A stretch of DNA of 64,000 nucleotides from Aphidius gifuensis. Lineage: Eukaryota > Arthropoda > Insecta > Hymenoptera > Braconidae. Within the stretch, counting starts at the first letter, position 1. Each line of letters opens with the position of its first letter. Location of the stretch: assembly GCF_014905175.1 (NCBI RefSeq), contig NC_057791.1:7574492-7638491 (forward strand), given 5' to 3'. The notes under the pieces are model-generated. The model saw only the letters and a program-made list of their open reading frames with translations. It ran no database searches and was not told the origin of the DNA. This document shows positions 44,375-54,405 of this stretch, piece by piece. The position numbers and the translations under genes are program-made.

Positions 44375-45171
44375 TTTTTTGATGGCTTTAAAAATAAACC
44401 AAATCCTTTTTTATGAGGCTGCAAAAACATACCATTTCCCAAAGCAATTGATTCCATTTTTGTATTATGGCGTTTATTTTCTTCAAGTCTACTTTTTGCA
44501 GCATTTGCTTCATTGATAGTTTTTACTACTGTAGCAGCTCCACCCGATAAAGCACCCACTGCACTAAGACCAGCAAAAATAGGCATTAAAAACGGTAAAA
44601 ATCCTCCAATTTTTGCTGGTAATGGTAAAACACGAGGTAACCGAACATTTTTTTTACCACCAGATTTTTTCACAGCATCACGTGCTCCCTTTATAATTGA
44701 TTTGATAGGATCGCCTCCAGGCTGAGTAAGTTTTTTTGTTAAATTGATAATTTTCTTTAATGATACCGAAGGTCTTTTTTTCTTTTTTATTTTTCTAGTT
44801 CCCTTTTTTTTCAATGTCATACCCATTTTTACTTTTGCTTTCATAGCGTTTGTTATTCCCCAAGCTGCTGCTTTTTCAGCAATAGAAGAGTCGTTAGCAA
44901 GAACACGTTGCCAAGCTTTTTCAGCAAGCTCTCTGTCAGCCTGATGTCTAGCGACTAAGTTATCTTTATTTTTTTCGTATTGTATATCGTGTTCTTTACA
45001 CGATTCGTCTAGGGGATTTATACCTCGATCACCTCGTTCTAATCTTTTTGCTAATTTAGTACCAGGCCCACAATAATTGTATTTTGGGATATGTAACTCA
45101 AAAGGAAGTTTATTAATGATTTTATTGACAACACCTTTTCCTAATTTTTTTCGACGTCTGTGCTCAATCAT
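44368..45171 (-). CDS. Core/minor capsid protein with PLA2-like domain
   Basis: The 267-residue product has an N-terminal basic patch (HRRRKKLGKG) and a PLA2-type calcium loop (YNYCGPGTKL, about residue 36). A catalytic His-Asp pair follows (CKEHDIQYEK, about residue 63). Then come a Lys-rich linker and a Gly/Ala-rich hydrophobic region (GGFLPFLMPIFAGLSAVGAL), ending GFGLFLKPSKNM. Parvovirus VP1 uses the same PLA2 motif to breach endosomes; that role here is inference. It is divergent from the ATPase gene and linked to the protease by the frameshift site. Intact. Confidence 0.82.
   Translation of the reverse strand: MIEHRRRKKLGKGVVNKIINKLPFELHIPKYNYCGPGTKLAKRLERGDRGINPLDESCKEHDIQYEKNKDNLVARHQADRELAEKAWQRVLANDSSIAEKAAAWGITNAMKAKVKMGMTLKKKGTRKIKKKKRPSVSLKKIINLTKKLTQPGGDPIKSIIKGARDAVKKSGGKKNVRLPRVLPLPAKIGGFLPFLMPIFAGLSAVGALSGGAATVVKTINEANAAKSRLEENKRHNTKMESIALGNGMFLQPHKKGFGLFLKPSKNM
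44374..44380 (-). promoter_or_regulatory. Candidate -1 frameshift heptamer (core to protease)
   Basis: On the minus strand, A AAA AAC is read in register TCA AAA AAC ATG TAA. The sequence across the site is identical to Polinton I for about 34 bases although the flanking genes have diverged. The protease frame has no stop between the site and its conserved start. Confidence 0.62.
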
Positions 45172-45210
45172 AGTTTAAATGTAACTGATGTTAACGATTA
45201 TAAGAGCACG

Positions 45211-45243
45211 TATTTATATCAAAACGATTCAGTAATAATCAGG
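45211..45243. promoter_or_regulatory. Divergent promoter of core and ATPase genes
   Basis: TATTTATA at 45,211-45,218 reads TATAAATA on the minus strand. A TCAGT initiator lies 31-32 bp downstream toward the core gene (45,184-45,188, minus), and a TCAGG lies 30 bp downstream toward the ATPase (45,239). One element with two correctly spaced initiators suggests a bidirectional promoter. Confidence 0.5.
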
Positions 45244-45262
45244 ACTTGTTCCAACGTACACG

Positions 45263-45958
45263 ATGCAATTTAATAAACAAAACAAAAAATTACCAGTAAC
45301 CAATTTTGATGAACTTATTCAACAGAGTAGCGACAGAAAGAAAAAAAGACATGGTGAATTACTACCAAACAGTGTTCGAGGAATATTTTGTGGTCCTAGC
45401 GGTATAGGAAAAACGAACGTATTATTTGCAATAATCACACATGAAAATGGTTTAAGATTTGAAAATGTTTATGTTTACTCAAAGTCTTTGAATCAGCCAA
45501 AATATAAATTGCTAGAAAAATTATTAGGTATCGGTTATTTTCCTTTTAATGAACATGAACAAGTACTTCAACCTCAAGATACAAAACCAAACTCTGTTAT
45601 GATTTTTGATGATGTTTCATGTGAAAAACAAGATAATATTAGAGTTTTTTTTTGTATGGGTCGACATCAAGACGTAGATTGTTTTTATCTCTGTCAAACT
45701 TATGCTCGGATACCTAAACATTTGATTCGAGATAATGCGAATTTTTTAGTTCTTTTTAAGCAAGATGATCTCAATTTAAAACGAATATATTTTGATCATG
45801 TAAATACAGATATGACATACACAGAATTTAAAAATTTATGTTATACATGTTGGAAAGATGATAAACATGGATTCATTGTAATTGATAAAGATAGCGAATT
45901 AAATAATGGTCGATATAGAAAAGGCTTTGATTGTTATATCAGTATAAAATCAAAGTAA
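45263..45958 (+). CDS. Polinton genome-packaging ATPase (FtsK/HerA type)
   Basis: The 231-residue product has Walker A GPSGIGKT (about residue 49) and Walker B-like VMIFDDV. It continues CEKQDNIRVFFCMGRHQDVD, then LCQTYARIPKHLIRDNANF. This is the A32-like packaging motor of Polintons, expected at a capsid vertex. Intact; nearly the same length as the Polinton I copy. Confidence 0.9.
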   Translation: MQFNKQNKKLPVTNFDELIQQSSDRKKKRHGELLPNSVRGIFCGPSGIGKTNVLFAIITHENGLRFENVYVYSKSLNQPKYKLLEKLLGIGYFPFNEHEQVLQPQDTKPNSVMIFDDVSCEKQDNIRVFFCMGRHQDVDCFYLCQTYARIPKHLIRDNANFLVLFKQDDLNLKRIYFDHVNTDMTYTEFKNLCYTCWKDDKHGFIVIDKDSELNNGRYRKGFDCYISIKSK

Positions 45959-45997
45959 ACATTATGTTGACAATAGTATTATCATAGATGTCAAGTA

Positions 45998-46954
45998 ATG
46001 AACATCAATATGGACAATAAAATAAAAATAAATGAAAAGAAAGAATTACTAAGTCAAATTGCTAGAGCCAGTCATGCTATTAGACAAAAACATAAAATTT
46101 TGAAATTAGGTCAAGAAACATCAGATAATATTTCAAGCAATGTATTCAAGCCTATTGTGACACCACTTCAAAAATTAGTTGAGGCTTCAAATCAAAATAA
46201 TAATCACAATAATATAAAACAAGAAATTAAAGATGAAATCAATAAAGTGTCAATTAAAACAGAGGAAAAATATGAAAATGATTTATTAACTGATGATGAT
46301 GATGATAATGATGGTCGAGAAGATCAAATGGCTGATTCATCATTTGCAAGTGCTCTGGGCTCTGATAATAGTTTAAATCAAACGCTTCAATCTACCCCAA
46401 AAAATACTCAAAAATATTTAAAAAAACTTAATAGACAAAAGCATTCAGATAGTGGTTATAATATTCGGAAATTGAAACAAGATAATATGCTCAAATTTGG
46501 AAATTCACAAGTTGAATTTAAAGATAATAAAATTTATATTGCTAATTCAATATATGATGAAACACCAGGCTTACTAGAATTATTATTTTCAAGTAGCCCT
46601 AATGCATCACTGATCGAAAAAAATGATGAAAAAAATTTTATTGATATTATAAAATTAACAAATATTCATCATAAATATTATGACCCAAAAGGTGATTTAA
46701 GAACCGAAAATACTAAAAAATATAAGGAATATATTTTGCCATTTATCAACTCAATAACACATCGAGGCTCCGGCTTGCCTAAATATAAAATTACTAATAA
46801 TTCTGCAATTGATTATGTTCATTGGAATGATCCCAATGAGCTTATTGATCGTCTTAGACTTTTGATAGCTTCTCAAGCAGCTGGAAATCATGGAAATGAT
46901 AATGAAATAATTTCAATTATAGAAGAATTGAAAGAGGCTGAAATAATCTATTAA
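45998..46954 (+). CDS. DUF8207-like Polinton protein
   Basis: 318 residues. The N-terminal helix (ARASHAIRQKHKILKLG) is followed by an Asp-rich linker (residues about 100-115) and a conserved core ETPGLLELLFSSSP, LTNIHHKYYDP and HRGSGLPKYKI. A C-terminal segment follows with WNDPNELIDRLRLLIASQ. It is adjacent to the ATPase in both Polintons. I link the core to DUF8207 from memory; the biochemical role is unknown. Confidence 0.7.
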   Translation: MNINMDNKIKINEKKELLSQIARASHAIRQKHKILKLGQETSDNISSNVFKPIVTPLQKLVEASNQNNNHNNIKQEIKDEINKVSIKTEEKYENDLLTDDDDDNDGREDQMADSSFASALGSDNSLNQTLQSTPKNTQKYLKKLNRQKHSDSGYNIRKLKQDNMLKFGNSQVEFKDNKIYIANSIYDETPGLLELLFSSSPNASLIEKNDEKNFIDIIKLTNIHHKYYDPKGDLRTENTKKYKEYILPFINSITHRGSGLPKYKITNNSAIDYVHWNDPNELIDRLRLLIASQAAGNHGNDNEIISIIEELKEAEIIY

Positions 46955-47006
46955 TTAATGTGCATAACATAAATTTATTCAGTTGATATCCATCGATCAA
47001 ACAAAC

Positions 47007-47639
47007 ATGAGCATCGATGTTTTCGGACGCCAATTGACACAAAGTAAAATAAAAGCTAAGGGTACACGTGGACCCCCTGGTGAGGGTTTTAAAATAACAA
47101 AAGACGGACATTATGATATTAATTATCGAAGACTGTGTAATATCGCTGATCCTGTATTGATTACAGATGCAGCATCGGTAAAAATAGTACGCAATATTGT
47201 AAAAGAAGAGACACGAGCTTTGTATCAAATAACATCGTCTTTGAGAGATATAGCTGATACTAATACTACACTCATAGATTCCCTTAAATCTGAAATAAAA
47301 ATAAATCAAAACAATCAATCTATTCTGATTGAATCACTACAAGATCTTGCAACACGTAACGCTGATGTAATTTATCAGCTTGATAAAAAAGTAGTTGAAT
47401 TGGATACCAATAAAAATTATATCGTAAATCTAATTACAAATCTCGAAAACCGAGTTTCAATTTTAAATAAGTTTGAAAGTGATAATCAAAACTTCACTGG
47501 ATCTTTAAAAAATCTAGAAAATAAGCTCAATATTCTAGAAGGAGCTAACAGCGACATAAAAATTTTTACACAGAACATAAAAAATAAATTAATATTAAAA
47601 TTAATTTTAGAAAAAATTAATTCTAGGAATAGTTATTGA
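47007..47639 (+). CDS. Fibre-like coiled-coil protein
   Basis: 210 residues. Near residue 22 is GTRGPPGEGFKITKDGHYDI, then RLCNIADPVLITDAASVKI, which resembles the hinge of phage tail-fibre proteins. From about residue 70 on there are long heptad-type helices rich in Ile/Leu/Asn (LRDIADTNTTLIDSLKSEIK and onward). A trimeric vertex fibre is a reasonable inference. The end overlaps the open frame of the integrase by about 30 bp. Confidence 0.6.
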   Translation: MSIDVFGRQLTQSKIKAKGTRGPPGEGFKITKDGHYDINYRRLCNIADPVLITDAASVKIVRNIVKEETRALYQITSSLRDIADTNTTLIDSLKSEIKINQNNQSILIESLQDLATRNADVIYQLDKKVVELDTNKNYIVNLITNLENRVSILNKFESDNQNFTGSLKNLENKLNILEGANSDIKIFTQNIKNKLILKLILEKINSRNSY

Positions 47640-48495
47640 TAGAGATATAAGAGGTCTCGATGAAACGTGGCAAGCAGATCTTGTTGAAATGATCCCTTAT
47701 TCATCTGTCAATAATGGTTACAAATATTTACTTACAATCATAGATACATTTTCTAAATATGCTTGGGCAATTCCTGTGAAATCAAAAAATGGTAAAGACG
47801 TCACCAATGCCATGAAATCTGTCCTAGTGCAAAAACGTCGTCCACAGAATTTAATGGTTGATCAGGGTCGAGAATTTTGGAATAAAGAATTTCAAACATT
47901 AATGAAAGAATATAATATACATTTATATCACACGTTTAGCAATTTAAAAGCATCAATTGTTGAACGATTTAATCGTACATTGAAAAATCTCATGTGGAAG
48001 AAGTTTACTCTTCAAGGTTCATATAAATGGCAAAAAATATTACCAGATATATTACAACAATATAATAATACAAAACATCGAACAATAAAAATGAAACCCC
48101 TAGATGTTAATTCAGTTAACGAGAAACATATATTAAAAAATATTTATCAAAATTTTAAAATTAATAGAAAACCAAAAAATAAATATATCGTTGGCGATAA
48201 AGTACGTATAAGTAAATATAAAAATGTTTTTGAGAAAGGATATACACCGAATTTTACGACTGAAATATTTACCGTAAGCGAGGTTAAAAGCACTGATCCT
48301 GTAACTTATAAACTCATAGACTATGAAAATAATCCGATTCAAGGAGGTTTTTATGAAGAAGAATTGACTTCAGTGAAATACACAGACATTTATCTTGTTG
48401 AAAAAATTTTAAAAAAACGTGGCAATAAATTTTTGTGTAAATTCTTGGGATTCGATTCACGACATAATACATGGATTGATAAATCTAACTTATGA
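47611..48495 (+). CDS. Polinton integrase, apparently N-terminally truncated
   Basis: The retroviral-type core shows the catalytic triad in WQADLVEM, LMVDQGREFW and SIVERFNRTLK. A C-terminal chromodomain follows (IYLVEKILKKRGNKFLCKFL, then NTWID). The frame opens after a TAG at about 47,608. The only early ATG (47,689) lies after the first catalytic Asp. The N-terminal zinc-binding part usual in Polinton integrases is missing, so either it was deleted or an exon or frameshift links to the fibre-like gene. Confidence 0.85.
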   Translation, partial: KKLILGIVIDRDIRGLDETWQADLVEMIPYSSVNNGYKYLLTIIDTFSKYAWAIPVKSKNGKDVTNAMKSVLVQKRRPQNLMVDQGREFWNKEFQTLMKEYNIHLYHTFSNLKASIVERFNRTLKNLMWKKFTLQGSYKWQKILPDILQQYNNTKHRTIKMKPLDVNSVNEKHILKNIYQNFKINRKPKNKYIVGDKVRISKYKNVFEKGYTPNFTTEIFTVSEVKSTDPVTYKLIDYENNPIQGGFYEEELTSVKYTDIYLVEKILKKRGNKFLCKFLGFDSRHNTWIDKSNL

Positions 48496-48619
48496 GTACT
48501 TCTTGAAATCAGATGAGTGGGGATTCGACTATATATTGTGAGGTTTTTTTCTGACGGCTGACAGTTGGATCTCAAATTTTAGTTGTGAGTTTTTGTTAAA
48601 TATAATAAAAAAATAAAAC

Positions 48620-49210
48620 ATGGTTCGTTTTATTGATGTACAAGGATTCGGTAATCCACAAAGGTGTTTGGATTTTTCATATAAAGAGTTTGCTTGGTTA
48701 GAGCTAGACTCTAAATATGAAAATAAAAATTGGAAAGATAATCATTTTATTTTCGCTGAAGAATATCCTGCAGCAGAATGTCCGCAAAGAGAGAAAAATG
48801 AAATTTTATGGTGTCAATCTAAAATTCATGGCATACCCTGGAGTTTTGGCGAAACACCTTATAAAAGGGCATTCTTTGAAATTCAACATTGTGTTTTTAA
48901 TGAAGGACCTGTAATTGTCAACGGAAGATCAACTAAAGATTTGATTGAATATGTATGCTGTTTATATCATGAAGAGAACAACGAATTGGTATTCGATTTA
49001 CAACAATTAGGTGCTCCAGACTGCGATAAAATGGAAGAAAAAGCACCATTTTCACACTCTGAAATGCATCCACTCTGTAAAAATTACGATTGTGCCATTG
49101 AAAATGTATACAAAATGAAACAATGGTTTCAAAAAAATTTTCCAAACATCAATACTGAAGAAGATTTTACCTGGATACAACTTTTAGAAAAAAGAATAGT
49201 TAACAAATAA
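48620..49210 (+). CDS. DxQGF-family protein 2
   Basis: 196 residues starting MVRFIDVQGFGNPQRCLDFS; SKIHGIPWSFGETPYKRAFF and PVIVNGRSTKDLIEYV follow, then a C-terminal block HSEMHPLCKNYDCAIENVYK. It is paralogous to the protein at 39,523 and to 13,608-14,079. Conserved Asp near the start and His/Asp later recall DEDDh exonucleases, but spacing differs and I would not assign that function. Intact. Confidence 0.65.
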   Translation: MVRFIDVQGFGNPQRCLDFSYKEFAWLELDSKYENKNWKDNHFIFAEEYPAAECPQREKNEILWCQSKIHGIPWSFGETPYKRAFFEIQHCVFNEGPVIVNGRSTKDLIEYVCCLYHEENNELVFDLQQLGAPDCDKMEEKAPFSHSEMHPLCKNYDCAIENVYKMKQWFQKNFPNINTEEDFTWIQLLEKRIVNK

Positions 49211-49268
49211 TAATTTTAAAAAACAAAAAATTGTATGGAAAAAATAAAAACTCATTTTTATAACATAT

Positions 49269-51945
49269 TCAAGTATTATTTATTTTTTTATATCCCCATG
49301 GTACAGTGTCTGTAGTATTAGGCAGTAAAATTCGTTTGTCGTCTTGCCAACTTAATGCTAATTTTGTTTGTAAAATTGTATGAACTACATGTTTTTTACT
49401 TCTAATTAAATATTGTTTTTTAATTAAATTCTTATGACTAAATAAACATTCTTTATAATCATTGAACTCAATTTCTTTCATTACAGATCTTTTTACTCCT
49501 TTTGCTTTTTTTATAATTTTATCTTCATTTAATATTTTCATGCTGTAAGCTTTTGCACGCAAACCAACAAATTCTGTTACAATTTTGCCTTGGTTTTCGT
49601 CTTTCATAACACCGATTTTTCGTTTATTTACTAAAGGCATGTTATAAATATTATTTTCTGGATAATCAGCTGTATCAAATTTTTCCAAATTTTTTTTCAT
49701 ACATTCATAAATATCAGGTACTGTGAATAAATAAGCTAAAGCATCTGTATCCATGTATAAAAGTTTAGCTGAATTTCCGTACGTTTTCTTAACATAATCA
49801 TAATGAAAATCATACAAATAAAATTTAGAAATATCAAGAATTGAAAACCCTATATAAATTGGTTTGTCAAATTTTATTTTTACTCTAGACATTTCAATAA
49901 CAACAAGATCTTTTCCAAGTATCATACTACTATGAAAATTTGGTTTTGATATTAGTGATTTTGCTCCATATCGTCCATCCCATTTTGTTATCATTTTCAC
50001 ATCTCTTCTACCACGTAAATTTTCGATTGCTTTACCATATATGACATTATTTAATAATTTAAATATCAAAACGCCAAAAGCATTAGTTGACTCCTGTCTT
50101 TTTTGAGTATTGAAATCTATATATTTTTTAAGGTGATTGCTTAAACTTTAATATTCTATGAATATATATTAACTGCATACCTAGACCTAAATATTGTTTT
50201 AGACTTCTATAATGAATAACATAATTTTTTTTTGGATATAAAGTGGTCATTAGTTTGACTTGTTTGGAATTTGGTGGGATAAGATGCTCAGGACAAAGTG
50301 GAAAGTCACGATGATCATCAAATAAACTCTCAGGATATTCTAAATCTACTTCTAATATATATCCAACGTCTGAATCATCTGCAATTTTAAATACATCAAT
50401 ATTTTTATTATCATCCCACTCAAATCCTGCATAAGGCAAATAATTCATCATTGAATGTCCATAAAGATTATTAATATCATAATACATTATATAAGATTCA
50501 TCTATATTAGTATTAAAGTCAGGCATGTATCTGTTATTTGCTTTAGCATACCTGTTTGTACATTGTGCAACTCCACCTCTGATTCCTTTTTCAATGAATA
50601 AATATTTTTCTGGATCAGTTAAGAGTTCTAATTCTATCTCTGTACATTTCAACATACAATCAAATGAATAACCTGGGATAGTATAGTAGTGTATAGGATC
50701 CAAACCATAATTTGAGATACAATTTTTTCGAAAATTTTCAAAAACATCAGCCAATAATAACACATCAGCTTGCAAATAAATATCACTGTAGTCACCTAAT
50801 GTTTTAATTTTAAATGTATCCCACACTTTTATTGCATGCTCATAATCACTGTTTGAAATATTTTCATTACTTAATTTTGAAAAAAAATTTTCTTTAGGTG
50901 GTAAAGATGTTTCATTTAATTTATCAAAAGAATCTGTATATTCATAAGGATAAGCACCTTTTCGTTTGAGTAACTGAAATTCCTCTTCACTATTACAATA
51001 TTTTCTAGTTATTTTTTTATCACAATCTTCCAAATATGATGCAAGCTTGTTAAGGCTACTAGGCATAAATTTAAACGAATCGAGAAATCTTAAGTGTATA
51101 CAATTACTTCCCGAACCATCCAATTTTTTATACCTAACTTCTTTAGTGAATGAAACATATTTTTCTTTATTTATAGGTAACAGCTTTATTGAGCCTTCGA
51201 ATTGATTAGCCAATGATTTAATAATAAAAAAACTATCAAAACCGCTTAAATTATGAAAAAATATTGGCAATACATGTGTATCTTGATATTGTAGATTACA
51301 ATTTGAATGAGCCAAACCACGTATGCGACCTGACATATGTGAATGATCAACAACGATTTTGTCATTTTCAGTCAATGGCTTTTCACATATATGACATTTT
51401 TTAGATAAACGAAGCTCACGTTCTTGTTGAAAAGTCAATTGTTCCATTGGAAGAGGATTATTTAAAATGTTATTCACTTGTTTTGTTATTTTTTCAAGTT
51501 CATCAACAAACCACTCTATACACTTTTCACTACGATTATATGCAAATTTTGAAAGTGAATCATCATATGTACAATGAAAATAATAACCAACACTATATGG
51601 TATATGAAGATCTTTTTCATTTGCTTCTGGTTGAAGTATACATTCTAAATCAGCATAAATTGAAAAAGGTGCTGGCTCTTTGAATTTATAATTTTTAAAT
51701 TTTAAAATATTGTCTTCTTGATCTGGCATTATCATTCTAGCATTATTTTGATTCAAACAATCATCAGAATGGTTTTCAAATGATTTTTGTGTTTTGAAAT
51801 GACATAAACATCGGTCACATAACCATAATTCATGTTCATTTTTTGATATTTGTGAACTAATTAATCTCGATAAATTACGAATCCAAGCAAAATGAAAAAC
51901 TGTTGGCGTTCTTTCTTTTTCATTATCATGATCATCATCATCATT

Positions 51946-51982
<37 letters not shown>

Positions 51983-53070
51983 CTCATCGTTTCATCATTA
52001 TTACTTGTCATTTGATTTTTTTTTTTTTTATTAAAAGTTTCTTGATTTAAAATTAATAAATGAATAGTACTTTTGTCTGATTTAAATTGACTCAAATATA
52101 TTGGAACTATTTCATTTTTTTTCTCACATTCTATTCCATAAATATTTATTGATAACTTATTCATTTTTTCAAATTTTGGCACATCTTTTAAGGCGATAGG
52201 AAACCGAATGCCTTCATATTTTAATATTGTTTTAAAGTCTGGATATGAGCTCACACGGTTACAATTTGATTTAGCTGGATGTAATGCCGCTGTTACTGAC
52301 CATAAAAAGCAATATTCGTCATAATTTTGTATATTTACAACAGCTCGTTTATTTTTAATAAACTGAGGCATTTCAATATATGTATAACCCCCTCTAATTG
52401 GTTCATACAAATTAATATTTATGCTTAAATTAATTATCTCTTTCATAGTCCAGCCTGAATCCCTTTCTTGAAATTCTTCAACCTTGACAAGAAGTTTATC
52501 TGTCATTTTTTCATCAAACCAGTTGTTTAAATCAGTTGTTGGTAAAATAATGTCATTTTTTGTATTAAAATATTTCGTTTCCTCAACAATCTCATTATTT
52601 TTCATAACTTGAAATTTACATGACAAAATACCATTAACTTTTAAATTATTTCCTTTTTTTAAAATATTTTTAATGCGAATGGTAGTCATTTTTTTTGAAT
52701 CTTGTAGAAAATATCGTAAGTCTATATGCTGCAAATTAATAACAACCCCTGTTCGCATACGTCCTTGAAATATCGACTCTACATCAATCCATTTTACTCT
52801 ATCTTTTAATTTTCTATTATCTCTACCAATACCCATGCCAGCTTTTTTTTTATCTTTTATTTGTTCAAGTATTGATTGCAATTGTATTATTGTCGTTTGA
52901 ATTTGAATTTTTTGACCATGAGACAAAGTCCAGACTTTCAATAACTTTTTTAATAATTTAATATTTTTTTTTCCGAATTTAATCCATTCTTCGATTTCGT
53001 TATGAGTTTTAATTACTCTACAAGCTTTTTCCATAATTTTAATTAATTTTTTACACTTATTCAAATCCAT
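49269..53070 (-). pseudogene. Protein-primed family B DNA polymerase (PolB), frameshifted
   Basis: The N-terminal 350 residues are a Polinton-specific region, followed by an Asp run (about residue 373) and a C2H2-like finger (CDRCLCHF, about 418). Exonuclease motif I is IYADLEC (about 470); an endonuclease VII-like zinc cluster is CHICEKPL with DHSHMSGR (about 558). FFHNLSGFDSFF is at about 605 and polymerase motif A, YYDINNLYGHS, at about 860. Motifs B (FKLLNNVIYGK) and C (YMDTDA) lie in the second frame, 49,269 to about 50,135. The frames are offset by what looks like a 4-bp deletion near 50,130, between motifs A and B, so this copy should be inactive. Confidence 0.88.
51938..51984. repeat. 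ATC microsatellite inside PolB
   Basis: A CAT/ATC trinucleotide array encodes the Asp run on the minus strand. It lies in a linker between domains and keeps the frame. Confidence 0.8.
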
Positions 53071-54211
53071 TTTTGGAACTTATATTTTTTTTTCCCGGAC
53101 GATGTTTAACACTCAAACGATTTCTGACTAATGGCCTATATAAATATACGTTCCTACAATTATATTATTATGAATTTTTACCCTCAGAAAAAGTTTGTGT
53201 CAATGAACCATGAAAACAATATTTTTCGTCTTTTATGACACTTAAAATGACGCATAGCATTTTGTAAACAAAGAGTAAGCGGTTAAAATTATTTTTATTT
53301 TTTAATTTATGATAAACAGAGAGTTGGTGACTTAGATTTTTTTATATTTTCAATTTTATTATAATATAATTTTTAATGGGTCATTTAATGGCTTATTTAG
53401 TATATATAATAATAAATCAGTTTAGACTTATATTTGAAAAAAATAAAAAATTATAGCTTTCGTATATGACTGTGACTTTTTTAAATTTTTTTAAATAAAC
53501 AACTTAATTTATGATTTTTAACGGAAAAGTAAAGTGTTCACATCAATATATGGATTTAAATATTATAAAAACTTTTATTGCATGAGTCATTAACCGGAAA
53601 AAAATTTTTTTATAAACAATTTATGGAAAAAAAACACTGATAAAATTATTATTTCTATTAGGAAACTAGAAATAAAAAAAGGTCGTACCCGCCGGCAAAA
53701 TGGTTGCGTATACTACAGAGGGATGTTCTATGCGGGGGCAGTTACTCTATAGTCTAAGGAGCCATGCCGGGGGCGGTTCTATGAGCAGTCTAGGGGTACC
53801 CCCAATAGGGCGGGCCCTCTGGCTAGTGTAGGGGTGTCACTGAACGGACCCAAAAAAGATCTACTATGTTTTTATGTTGCTCTGATACTTTACTCGGATT
53901 TATTTTTTTATTTATTAATAATAATTGTTATTATATTATTTTTTATAGCTTTTTTGTTTAGTTCATACGATATAATGGGTTACTTCATAAATATATATTC
54001 AAAAATAAAAAATTATAGCTTTGTATATTTATTGGTGACATATTTTATTTTTTTAAATAAACAACACAAATTAGATTTATGACCTGAGAAAAAAAATTGG
54101 ATTTATTATAAAAATTTATTTCTCAGAAAGAAATAAAATTTTATAAACAATTATAACTAAAAATTTCTTCCCCTTTACCCTTCTACTGCCACAACTATGC
54201 CTATAATTGAG
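53071..54211. other. Non-coding region with a duplication and a GC-rich patch
   Basis: Blocks at about 53,435-53,530 and 53,997-54,090 are related (AAAAATAAAAAATTATAGCT, then TTTTTTAAATAAACAAC). Between them lies a roughly 160-bp GC-rich patch (53,685-53,845) with GGGGGCAGTT / GGGGGCGGTTCTATGAG units. No gene was recognised; the open frame over the patch is not supported. Confidence 0.5.
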
Positions 54212-54248
54212 TATAAAAAGCTCTAATTTTTTTAACTTAGCATCAGTC
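54212..54248 (+). promoter_or_regulatory. TATA + initiator promoter
   Basis: TATAAAA at 54,212 is followed 31 bp later by TCAGTC at 54,243-54,248, the textbook arthropod spacing. The transcript would start near 54,245, lose a 5' UTR intron (54,297-54,402, GTAATT to TTCAACAG) and reach the ATG at 54,406. Confidence 0.6.
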
Positions 54249-54405
54249 ATCAAATCAACTTTAAACAATTAATATCACTTTAAAATTCAACTGAAGGTAA
54301 TTATATGTTATTTAAAATATTTCTCTAATAATTTTCTACTTGATTTTTTTTAAAAATCTGATTTGACTTTTATAATTATATGTGAATTTTTTTTTTCAAC
54401 AGAAA

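Noticed and set aside
44381..44516. Plus-strand open frames opposite the core and protease genes
   Set aside because: They are shadows of the conserved minus-strand genes.
53834..54082. 82-codon hydrophobic open frame upstream of the OB-like gene
   Set aside because: Phe/Tyr/Ile-rich translation of AT-rich DNA that overlaps the duplicated non-coding block; no conserved motif.
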